A stretch of DNA of 8,159 nucleotides from Nitrospirota bacterium. GTDB taxonomy: Bacteria > Nitrospinota > Nitrospinia > Nitrospinales > Nitrospinaceae. Location of the stretch: assembly GCA_030600405.1 (NCBI GenBank), contig JAUVMD010000044.1, forward strand, positions 1-8,159, written 5' to 3'. Under the pieces are notes generated by a model, which was not told the origin of the DNA, made no database searches, and saw only the letters and a program-made list of their open reading frames with translations. The number at the start of each line of letters is the position of its first letter. Within the stretch, counting starts at the first letter, position 1. Below are positions 1-6,504 of this stretch, one piece after another. Made by a program: the position numbers and the translations under genes.

Positions 1-2039
1 CGCGATTGTCCTTCCAGAAGAACCGCGGGCGCCACTTTCTGAACATGGCGGGACATATTGGTAAACGTTCCCTCCTTTTCGGCATAGGAGCAGGTGGGCA
101 GCACGATATCCGCCATGCTCGCCGTTTCCGTCATGTACATGTCCTGAACAACGAGAAAGGGAACCGTTTGGAGGGCGTTCTTCGCAATGGCGGCCAGACT
201 GCTTGAATGGCACGGGTTTTCCCCGGCGATGAACAGCATTTTGATGGTGCCCTGAGAACAGTTTTTCCAAAGATCAGCTACCAGGTTTTGCTGGTTCATA
301 TTATTCGGCTGGTATCCGGGAAGAGTTTCCGGAACCATTCCCATATCGTTGACACCCTGCGAATTGCAATGCTCTCTCGGCGGGTAGATGTTGACACTCC
401 CTTTACCACCAAGATGGAGCAGTAAACTGAGGTTCAGCAAGGCGCTGAGGATCGCCTCGCCCTGGCCGGTCTCTATAATATCGTTGCCGATCAGAATAAA
501 CCGGTCGGCGTTTTGTCCCAGCCGTTCCGCCGCTTGAATCAGAGTCGCATCGCTCACACCCGTGACTTCCTCGGTATACTGGCTGGTATATTTGCCCAGG
601 GATTGTACGAAGGCGTCGTAGTTGGGTAGCGCTTCCTTGGCCTTGGCGATATCAATGAGATTATTATCGATGAGGATCCGGCTGATCCGGTTCGCCACGG
701 CGGCATCGGATTCCGGTTTGTAGGTCATTCGCACTTCCATTCGGGATTCATGCCTGAATTCCACGTTTCTAGGGTTGGCAATCAAAATATCCGTGCCCGT
801 GTAAATGGCGCCTTTTCGGATGGAGTTGCCCGCTACGGGATATTCGGAAGGGATATCCGTGTTGAACAGCAGGACGACATCAGCTTCCTCCAACTCCGTA
901 ATAGGCTTGGAGACGATCCCGCTTTCAAAACATTTCTGTTGGAATGCATTGATGTAGGGCGCGCGCAAATGATTCAGGTTGGTGACCTGGTTGGATCCAA
1001 TGACTTCTCGGAACAATTTTTGAAGCAGGTAATTTTCTTCGTTGGTCAGTGTTTCTCCACCGATAGCCGCAAGGCTTCCAGGTTCGCTCCGGTTCACTGT
1101 CGCGGTGATGCGTTCTGCGATGGTTTGTAGGGCTTCGTCCCAGCCGATTTCCTTGAATTCTCCGCCGACGTTCATCAGAGGGGTTTGGAGACGGTTTTCG
1201 TTTTGTACCATACCGTGGCCGAATCGTCCCTTGGCGCATAGATTGCCCTCGTTGATTCCGACATCGAAGGTTTCGTCGCCTTCGATGCGGACCAATTGGC
1301 CTTTTTTGGTTTCCAGTTTGAACGTACAGCCCCACGAACAGAAATTGCAGGTGGTTTCCGTATTGGTGAACATGGAAGCGAGGCCTCGTGCCTCGGAGGT
1401 CAGGTCCATCAAAGCGCCGGTAGGGCAGATGGTGATGCATTGCCCGCAGAATTCGCAATCCAGCTGTTCTTCGTTGGCAGTACCGATGGTGATTTTGTAA
1501 CCGCGCTTGTGATAATCGAGCGCCTGCACGCCCTGGGTTTCATCGCAGATACGGACGCACATGCCGCACATGATGCATCGGTTGAGATAAAACTCGATGA
1601 TGGGATTGGTCTTGATGCTCGGTTCGTTGCGCCGCTGGATTTCAAAACGCCCGTTATACAGGCTCAGGGCATCGGTGTTGTCTTGTAGAGGGCACACTCC
1701 GGATTTGTCGCAAATCGGGCAGTCCAGCGGATGTTCTACCAACAGCATTTCCAAACAGGATTTGTTATAGCGGTCGGTTTCCTCGGTATCGGTCCTCACT
1801 GCCATCCCTTCGGAGACCGGGTGGGTGCAGGAATATACCAGCTCCTTTTTGCCGTCTACCACGGTTTCCACCATGCAGGTGCGGCAGGCGGCGAAGGGTT
1901 TCAGTTTCGGACTGGAGCACAAATTGGTTATAAAGACGCCTTTTCGTTTGGCGGCGTCCAGAATCACCGTTCCCTCGGGAGCGGAGATGGGTTCTCCATT
2001 CAGAGTAAAATTAATCGCTTTTTTGACAACGGTGCTCAT
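1..2039 (-). CDS. nuoG: NuoG-like NADH dehydrogenase (complex I) 75 kDa-type Fe-S subunit, 3'-truncated by window
   Basis: Electron-carrying subunit of the peripheral arm of a complex I-type enzyme, passing electrons along Fe-S clusters from the NADH module towards quinone. The frame is open from the ATG at 2039 to base 1, giving 679 residues; family members run about 690-900, so the C-terminus lies outside. Cluster ligands in order: [2Fe-2S] C41, C52, C55, C71; His-ligated [4Fe-4S] H103, C107, C110, C116; two full C-x2-C-x2-C-x3-C motifs, C155-C165 and C195-C205, the second followed by PTGAL; then C231, C234, C238, C268 (ending LCAKGRFG), which opens the molybdopterin-oxidoreductase-like domain, residues about 228-679. 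Late motifs include DMGMVPETLPGY and ADIVLP. Aligned on TNEENY and IGSN, the formate dehydrogenase Cys/Sec position holds R359 and the next residue is Ala, so formate oxidation is unlikely. The two complete ferredoxin motifs resemble NAD-dependent formate dehydrogenase alpha subunits and exceed a canonical NuoG. The ATG has an AGGAG 12 bases upstream. It lies directly after nuoE, with no nuoF between. Confidence 0.88.
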   Translation of the reverse strand, partial: MSTVVKKAINFTLNGEPISAPEGTVILDAAKRKGVFITNLCSSPKLKPFAACRTCMVETVVDGKKELVYSCTHPVSEGMAVRTDTEETDRYNKSCLEMLLVEHPLDCPICDKSGVCPLQDNTDALSLYNGRFEIQRRNEPSIKTNPIIEFYLNRCIMCGMCVRICDETQGVQALDYHKRGYKITIGTANEEQLDCEFCGQCITICPTGALMDLTSEARGLASMFTNTETTCNFCSWGCTFKLETKKGQLVRIEGDETFDVGINEGNLCAKGRFGHGMVQNENRLQTPLMNVGGEFKEIGWDEALQTIAERITATVNRSEPGSLAAIGGETLTNEENYLLQKLFREVIGSNQVTNLNHLRAPYINAFQQKCFESGIVSKPITELEEADVVLLFNTDIPSEYPVAGNSIRKGAIYTGTDILIANPRNVEFRHESRMEVRMTYKPESDAAVANRISRILIDNNLIDIAKAKEALPNYDAFVQSLGKYTSQYTEEVTGVSDATLIQAAERLGQNADRFILIGNDIIETGQGEAILSALLNLSLLLHLGGKGSVNIYPPREHCNSQGVNDMGMVPETLPGYQPNNMNQQNLVADLWKNCSQGTIKMLFIAGENPCHSSSLAAIAKNALQTVPFLVVQDMYMTETASMADIVLPTCSYAEKEGTFTNMSRHVQKVAPAVLLEGQS

Positions 2040-2051
2040 AACAGCTATGGG

Positions 2052-2056
2052 CTCCT
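2052..2056 (-). promoter_or_regulatory. Shine-Dalgarno site of nuoG
   Basis: AGGAG on the minus strand, 12 bases upstream of the ATG at 2039. The spacing is somewhat long. It supports the chosen nuoG start and is the only clear Shine-Dalgarno site among the five gene starts visible in the window. Confidence 0.5.
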
Positions 2057-2071
2057 AGTTTTCATTTACCA

Positions 2072-2599
2072 TTAAAGGGTGTATTTGTTGCTGATTTCGA
2101 TGGTTTTTTCAGGATCGATGGTGCCGTAAGTATCGTCCCCGATAATGGCCATGGGTGCGGCGCCGCAGTTTCCCAAGCAGGAAGCAAACTCCAGGGTGAA
2201 CAGCTTGGTTTCATCCGTTTCTCCCTGTCCGATGTGGTATTTTTCCTTCAATTTCTCGGCAATGATGGGCGCCCCTTTTACAAAACAGGCGGTGCCATAA
2301 CATAATCTGTATATATATTTCCCCGGCTCGGTCATCCGGTACTGGTGATAAAAGGAGATCACCCCATAAATCTCCGCGCGGGTGATTTTCAATTCCGTCA
2401 TCAGGAGTTTGATGACGTCCTCGGGAAGATAGCGGAACTCCTCCTGGAGTTTCGACATCATGGGAATCAGATACTGCCGGGACCGGCTGGGGAAGCTGTC
2501 CAATATCCGGCAAACCGTTTCCATGCAGATCTTTTTTTCTTCCGGAGCGGTTTCGGTCGCGGTTTCTGCCGGGGCGCTCTCCTTATCTGGAGCTTCCAT
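2072..2599 (-). CDS. nuoE: NuoE-like [2Fe-2S] thioredoxin-fold subunit of complex I / NAD-dependent oxidoreductase
   Basis: 24 kDa-type subunit that binds one [2Fe-2S] cluster (N1a type) and normally sits against NuoF in the NADH-oxidising module. Numbered from the ATG at 2599 (175 aa, a normal family length), residues 1 to about 24 are a charged Ala/Glu/Pro-rich extension. The helical N-terminal region follows, with the typical segment FPSRSRQYLIPMM and then GVISFYHQY. The thioredoxin-like domain carries C100, C105, C141 and C145 in the pattern C-x4-C-x35-C-x3-C, as in known NuoE proteins. GAAPM after the last Cys also fits. The frame can be extended to a TTG at 2680, but that start has no Shine-Dalgarno site and adds 27 residues not typical of the family. 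ATG 2599 is preferred, with a weak GGA 9 bases upstream. ATG 2524 (150 aa) is a further alternative. A sigma70-like promoter lies about 110 bp upstream. The gene ends 32 bp before nuoG. The fold is shared with HoxE and with formate dehydrogenase gamma subunits, so the host complex is not fixed by this protein alone. Confidence 0.88.
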   Translation of the reverse strand: MEAPDKESAPAETATETAPEEKKICMETVCRILDSFPSRSRQYLIPMMSKLQEEFRYLPEDVIKLLMTELKITRAEIYGVISFYHQYRMTEPGKYIYRLCYGTACFVKGAPIIAEKLKEKYHIGQGETDETKLFTLEFASCLGNCGAAPMAIIGDDTYGTIDPEKTIEISNKYTL

Positions 2600-2958
2600 G
2601 AAAAGATTCCAAAAAGTAAGGTTGTTGGGTATCGGGAGCTTGCTGAGACTCCCAATTTTACAAGGATATTCGCGATCCAACTATATCAAACCCAAAACGA
2701 AATCCGAAGTATATAGGGGGGGTTCGGCGACTGTCAACTTAAATATAGGGCTGTAAATGTGACGTTTTTTTTACCTCGGCTCTGATGGGAAATCGGTTTA
2801 ACATCCAATTTTTGAAGGAGTTCAAGGGGGTTGAATTTTGGACGAGTTGGAGTTTTTGGAGACCACCCGAGGGTTTTGGTGGACCTGCTTGAACCCGTTT
2901 CAAAACAATGCGAGGTTGAAAAAAATCAGCGGGTTACCTGGGCCGGGTAGATGCAGAC
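2600..2958. other. Intergenic region between the TPR gene and nuoE
   Basis: 359 bp without a supported gene. In the minus direction it holds the 3' flank of the TPR gene, the nuoE promoter at 2708-2737 and a leader of about 100 bases. The leader contains a small inverted repeat, GGGAG/CTCCC with a 10-base loop (2634-2653), too short to call a regulator. A second repeat, CCACC/GGTGG (2863-2882), has no following T run. A T7 run on the minus strand (2919-2925) has only a 4-bp stem upstream of it, so I do not call a terminator. Short frames here have no coding character. Confidence 0.6.
2708..2737 (-). promoter_or_regulatory. Putative sigma70-type promoter for nuoE-nuoG
   Basis: On the minus strand a perfect -35 box TTGACA (2732-2737) is followed 16 bases later by TATATA (2710-2715). 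It is followed 18 bases later by the overlapping TATACT (2708-2713), which matches the -10 consensus at five of six positions. The spacer contains a run of seven C (2716-2722). AT-rich sequence (TATATTTAAG) lies directly upstream of the -35 box, and an A8 tract lies further up at 2765-2772, UP-element-like. Transcription would start near 2702, giving a leader of about 100 bases before the nuoE ATG. Only sequence match supports this. Confidence 0.5.
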
Positions 2959-5235
2959 TCAATCTTCCAGGATGGGTACAGGTACCGAAGGGGAGGGGGT
3001 TGTGGAAACCGGGACGGGGTCTTTGCCCTTCATCTGGGCCTGGACAAGATTCAATTTAAACTGGGCTCCCGAATGGCTCGGGTTGAGGCGCAGGGTTTCC
3101 TGATAAGATTGAACCGCCCGCGGCATGCGTCCCAGTCGCTGATAAGCCCATCCCAGGGCATAGTGGGACTCCGGATTTTTCGGGTTCCGCGCGATCGACT
3201 TGTTCAAGATATCCACCGCCTCGTAAAACCGTTTTTCTTCGGTCAAAGCCCAGGCCAGGCTAAGATAGATGCGATCCCCTTTGTGCGGAATTTTCAGGGC
3301 GGACTGGAATATTTTGATCGCTTCTTTGTGCCTTCCCATCAATTCCAATAATAGGCCCAGACGGTACCGAGCTTTCAGGTAATTGGGCCGAAGCTGGATG
3401 GCCCTGACGTAGGCATTGAGGGCTGTTTCGTGACGCCCCACGGTGGTATTGACTTTCCCCATCTCGTAATAAATACGGGGGTTGTTGGGGGACAGTTGCA
3501 AAACCTTGTGATAGGTTTCGATCGCATCATCGTACCGTTTCATTTTCAGATAAATCGTCCCCAGATGGAGCCATATTTTTTGATTGTTCGGCTCCACCGC
3601 CAACGCTTTTTTGTAAGGGGCGATGGCTTCCTTGTGTTTGCCGAGCCTTAAATAGTTTTCTGCCATCAGCAAATACAGCTCTGAGTTTTTACTGTCCCGT
3701 TCGATAGCTTTTTTCAGATAAAACAGGGCATGCTTCGGCTGGTGGAGTTGGGTATAGGCCATTCCCAGGCCGAGTTCGGCTTCGGTCAATTCAGGGTTCA
3801 AAGACAGCGCCTTGCGATAGGGTGGTGTCGCCTGTTTATAATTCCCTGATTTCAGATAGGACTCACCCAGGTAAAAATAGGCCCAGGCAATATTGGGATT
3901 CAGGCGCAAGGACTCATTGAGTACGGGAATCGCTTCCCGGTAATTGTTTTCAAAGTAATGAGCTTTTCCCAATTGGAACCAGAGATTCGCCGACTTGGAT
4001 TTGTGCTTTAAGATTTTCTGAAAGCCCTGAACCGCGCCCTTGTAATTCCCCGTATAAACGTAAGCGATAGCCAGTTGTTCCTGGGAATCCTTGTTTAAGG
4101 GTTGAATCCGAAGCACCGCTTCATAAGCCTTGACGGCCTGATCGTATTGCTTTAGGCGTATGTGGATATTGCCCAATCGGTAATAGGACCGTGCATGCTT
4201 GGGATCAATATGTACGACCCGACTGTATTCCCGCGCCGCCTGTTCCAAATCGTTTAGTTTCTCAAACGATTTTGCCAGTTTGAAGTGCGCGCTTTTATGG
4301 CGATCATCCAACCGGACGGCTTCCCGGAAATATTGGCTGGCCTTGGAATAGTTGTTACGGGACAAGTAGGCTTCGCCTAACTGGAAATGAGCCTCGGCGC
4401 TTTTCGGGCGGATGCGAATCAATTGTTCTAAATGATGAAGGGCTTTCTTATGCTGGCCCAAAGCAAAGTAGACACGTCCGAGGTAGTCCAGCGCGGCATC
4501 GTCCTTCGGGTAAACCAGCAGGGCGTCTTTCAAGAGAGGCAAGGCCTTGCGCGGTTTTCCCTGCTTGAAGTAAATCCGCCCGATACCGGAATAGGCCCGG
4601 TAAAAATTGGCATCCAGATCCAGCGCCTGCCGGTATTCCGCCATGGCCCGCCGGTATTGTTTTTTGATTTCATAACTTCGGCCCAAAGCGTACAACCACT
4701 CCGGTTGCAGGGGATTCAAGTTAAGCGCTTTGTTGTATTCCTGGATGGCGCGTTTGTGATTGCCTTGTGCGGCATAGGCCTTTCCCAAAGCAAAATACGG
4801 TTCGCTGAGATTCGGGCTGAGGCGAATGGCTTCTGTCAGGTGATCCATGGCTGCCGTATACCGCCCCATAATGCGGTAGATATCACCCAACCCGTATTGG
4901 GCTTCGGGATAATTGGGATCCATCCGGATCGCCTCCAGATAAGCTTCCGCGGCCTGCTTGAACTGTTTTAAGGCTTTATGGCTTTCGCCGGTTTCAAAAT
5001 GAGCTGCCGGGAACAAAGGCTCCAGATTTAAAACCTCCTCAAACTCCTTAATGGCGTCCTCGTACAATCCCATTTGCCGGTAAGCCCGGCCCAATCCGTA
5101 ATGCGCGATATGATCCTTGGGATCAACCTTGAGTGCGGCTTTGTACTCGTCGATTCTTAGAAAATCCGCGCTCGCGGGTACAGGCAGATGCCAGATCAGG
5201 AGTAATAGAAATGGGAGTATGATTTTATATTTCAT
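2959..5235 (-). CDS. Secreted TPR-repeat solenoid protein with 20 tandem TPRs
   Basis: Protein of 758 residues. Residues 1-23 form a Sec signal peptide: basic start MKYK, a hydrophobic core rich in Leu/Ile, then PASA with likely signal peptidase I cleavage after A23. There is no lipobox Cys, so it is probably soluble in the periplasm or exported. Residues 24-40 form a short lead-in. Residues 41-720 are exactly 20 contiguous 34-residue TPR units with no insertion. Residues 721-737 form a capping half repeat. Residues 738-758 are a Pro/Val/Ser/Thr-rich tail ending ILED. No catalytic domain is present; in particular the glycosyltransferase domain of O-GlcNAc transferases, which have similar TPR arrays, is absent. 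TPR arrays bind peptides or proteins, so a scaffold or chaperone role is inferred; the partner is unknown. The ATG at 5235 is chosen because the signal peptide begins there, although no Shine-Dalgarno site precedes it. A 181-bp gap separates it from mltG, so it may have its own promoter or be read through from mltG. Confidence 0.88.
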   Translation of the reverse strand: MKYKIILPFLLLLIWHLPVPASADFLRIDEYKAALKVDPKDHIAHYGLGRAYRQMGLYEDAIKEFEEVLNLEPLFPAAHFETGESHKALKQFKQAAEAYLEAIRMDPNYPEAQYGLGDIYRIMGRYTAAMDHLTEAIRLSPNLSEPYFALGKAYAAQGNHKRAIQEYNKALNLNPLQPEWLYALGRSYEIKKQYRRAMAEYRQALDLDANFYRAYSGIGRIYFKQGKPRKALPLLKDALLVYPKDDAALDYLGRVYFALGQHKKALHHLEQLIRIRPKSAEAHFQLGEAYLSRNNYSKASQYFREAVRLDDRHKSAHFKLAKSFEKLNDLEQAAREYSRVVHIDPKHARSYYRLGNIHIRLKQYDQAVKAYEAVLRIQPLNKDSQEQLAIAYVYTGNYKGAVQGFQKILKHKSKSANLWFQLGKAHYFENNYREAIPVLNESLRLNPNIAWAYFYLGESYLKSGNYKQATPPYRKALSLNPELTEAELGLGMAYTQLHQPKHALFYLKKAIERDSKNSELYLLMAENYLRLGKHKEAIAPYKKALAVEPNNQKIWLHLGTIYLKMKRYDDAIETYHKVLQLSPNNPRIYYEMGKVNTTVGRHETALNAYVRAIQLRPNYLKARYRLGLLLELMGRHKEAIKIFQSALKIPHKGDRIYLSLAWALTEEKRFYEAVDILNKSIARNPKNPESHYALGWAYQRLGRMPRAVQSYQETLRLNPSHSGAQFKLNLVQAQMKGKDPVPVSTTPSPSVPVPILED
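3076..5115 (-). repeat. 20 x 102-bp in-frame repeat encoding TPR units
   Basis: Residues 41-720 of the TPR protein divide into 20 units of exactly 34 residues (102 bp each). Within a unit, Ala at position 21 is present in all 20, Gly at position 9 and Leu/Met/Ile/Thr at position 8 in most, and an aromatic residue often at positions 6 and 12. Pro at position 33 occurs in 15 units and is missing in units 5, 8, 11, 14 and 18. The units have diverged: protein spacing is perfect but DNA identity between units is low by eye. This suggests an old expansion kept by selection and not recent duplication. Confidence 0.9.
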
Positions 5236-5416
5236 GAGATATGGAATAGGGGTTTATTTTTTTCTTATCGTCCAAGTACGCAAAAAAAACAAGCGTCGGC
5301 ACCAATAATTACGGCCGCTGGGAAGTAGGAGGGTGAAGCCAAATTGAAAGGTGAGAATAGACAATCTATTACTTTATCTAATACTACTTAATTATTTGAA
5401 ATATATGGTTTATTTT
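5236..5416. other. Intergenic region between mltG and the TPR gene
   Basis: 181 bp. The part next to mltG (about 5345-5416) is strongly AT-rich. An imperfect AT-rich hairpin (5396-5420, outer stem TTGAAA/TTTCAA) spans the mltG stop codon. Nearer the TPR gene, a weak CGGC/GCCG stem (5297-5300 with 5314-5317) precedes a minus-strand T8 run (5282-5289), too weak to call a terminator. A poor promoter candidate, TTGTTT-17-GATAAG (5264-5292), faces the TPR gene. Nothing here is strong enough for its own entry. Confidence 0.4.
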
Positions 5417-6466
5417 TCAACCACGAGTCCGGTGGCTCAGCTGATACTTTTGAACTGCCCGGCTATGGTCTTTGTAGTTGGTGGAAAACTGATGGCTCCC
5501 GTCCTTGCGCGAAACGAAATAGAGGAAATCCGAATGGTCCGGTTCCAGCGCCGCCCGAATGGAGTCCAGACCCGGACTGGCAATCGGACCGGGGGGAAGT
5601 CCAAAATACTTGTAGGTATTGTAAGGAGAGTCAATGGACAGATCCTTTTTACGGATATTGCCGTCGAAATTGACCATGGCGTAGATAACGGTCGGGTCCG
5701 TTTGCAAGCGCATTTTTTTAACCAGACGATTGTGAAAAACGGATGATATTAGCTTTCTTTCCGTTCCGAGCCCGGTTTCTTTTTCGATCAGGGAGGCCAG
5801 GGTAACGATTTCGTGAAATGTGAGTATCCCGGCTTTGGCTTGTTGCATCAATTCGGGTTTTTGGACGCGCTCCTTGAAGGTATCCACCAGGGTTTTAACG
5901 ATCTTTTTAGCTCCTGCAGCCTTAGAAAACTTATAGGTTTCGGGGTATAAATAACCTTCCAGACTGCCGCCTGAAGAAATTTGGAGAGCATCCAGCAATT
6001 CCTTGTTCCGCGTTTCCTCGATGAATTTTTTCTTGTTCGCCAGCCCCTTTTTCTCCAGCAATTCCGCTATCTCCGTGATTCGGTAACCCTCTGGAATCGT
6101 GACCGTATAAAGAATGGCTGTGCCGTTTGTCAGGGACTCTAGGATTTTCCAGGGAGGCACAGAGGGAGAAAACCGGTATTCTCCCGCCTGAATATGGTTT
6201 TGCTTTCCCTGAAGGTAGGTGTACAGGACGAACGCGCTAGGTTCATCCAGCAATTTCTTATCGGCGAGAAAATGGGAGACTTGCCTGAGGGTCATGCCTG
6301 GTTTGATATCGACCACCTGCTCCACCGGGCTTGAGCTGGCAGGAGTATTGCCATAATTATACAAGAGGACGATAAAGATGATTCCTGTGACCAGCATCAC
6401 AGAGAAGAATAGAATCAGCCTGGATAGGAGCCGCTGTCGGAATGGTTTTTCCTGTTGATCTACCAT
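5417..6466 (-). CDS. mltG: Endolytic peptidoglycan transglycosylase MltG (YceG family)
   Basis: Inner-membrane lytic transglycosylase that cuts nascent glycan strands inside the chain and is thought to act as a terminator of glycan polymerisation. At 349 aa it has normal family length. A short basic cytoplasmic N-terminus is followed by one membrane helix, residues about 16-37 (hydrophobic run LILFFSVMLVTGIIFIVLL). A LysM-like region covers about 50-140, including IKPGMTLRQVSHFL and IPEGYRITEIAELL. The YceG catalytic domain includes LASLIEKETG with the likely catalytic Glu E228, then VFHNRL, MRLQTDPTVIYA (252-263), SPYNTYKYFGLPPGPIASPG (280-299) and the C-terminal LYFVSRKDGSHQFS. All key motifs are intact. 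The ATG at 6466 has no Shine-Dalgarno site; it is kept because it gives the standard short tail before the membrane helix. The gene starts 38 bp after hisC and is probably co-transcribed with hisC and gmk. In E. coli the gene precedes tmk; here a different nucleotide kinase gene, gmk, is two genes upstream. Confidence 0.95.
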   Translation of the reverse strand: MVDQQEKPFRQRLLSRLILFFSVMLVTGIIFIVLLYNYGNTPASSSPVEQVVDIKPGMTLRQVSHFLADKKLLDEPSAFVLYTYLQGKQNHIQAGEYRFSPSVPPWKILESLTNGTAILYTVTIPEGYRITEIAELLEKKGLANKKKFIEETRNKELLDALQISSGGSLEGYLYPETYKFSKAAGAKKIVKTLVDTFKERVQKPELMQQAKAGILTFHEIVTLASLIEKETGLGTERKLISSVFHNRLVKKMRLQTDPTVIYAMVNFDGNIRKKDLSIDSPYNTYKYFGLPPGPIASPGLDSIRAALEPDHSDFLYFVSRKDGSHQFSTNYKDHSRAVQKYQLSHRTRG

Positions 6467-6504
6467 ACTAATAGGAGATCAGAAAACGACCGAAATTTCC
6501 ATAA

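Noticed and set aside
925..1458. Minus-strand open frame of 177 codons
   Set aside because: It is a shifted frame inside nuoG. Its translation is rich in Arg/His/Pro and has no family features, while the nuoG frame holds all the cluster motifs.
1..2039. Formate dehydrogenase catalytic subunit
   Set aside because: The cluster layout fits, but the position of the essential Cys/Sec is Arg and the neighbouring His is Ala, with no in-frame TGA that could code for selenocysteine.
2600..2680. TTG start at 2680 for nuoE
   Set aside because: There is no ribosome site, and the added 27 residues are untypical of NuoE. The leader is better read as untranslated up to ATG 2599.
2885..2900. tRNA-like T-loop sequence (GGTTCAAGC on the minus strand)
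   Set aside because: The flanking bases cannot form the T stem and no acceptor or anticodon arm is present.
2919..2958. Rho-independent terminator after the TPR gene
   Set aside because: A T7 run on the minus strand is preceded only by a TACC/GGTA stem several bases away, too weak to support.
2838..3059. Plus-strand frame of 73 codons reaching from the intergenic region into the TPR gene
   Set aside because: Composition is Gly/Pro/Trp/Arg-rich without a recognisable motif, and its second half is antisense to the TPR tail.
4432..4971. Plus-strand open frame of 179 codons, and other plus-strand frames (for example 750-1130, 1042-1500, 3073-3351, 5351-5746, 7168-7560)
   Set aside because: They lie antisense to well-supported genes, match no recognisable family and have no ribosome sites. 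They are shadows of the minus-strand genes.
3076..5115. CRISPR or DNA satellite array, because of the 102-bp periodicity
   Set aside because: The period is a protein repeat in a continuous reading frame. DNA units are diverged and there are no repeat-spacer blocks.
5282..5317. Rho-independent terminator between mltG and the TPR gene
   Set aside because: The T8 run is present, but the only stem (CGGC/GCCG) is 4 bp with a 13-base loop and is separated from the T run by several bases.
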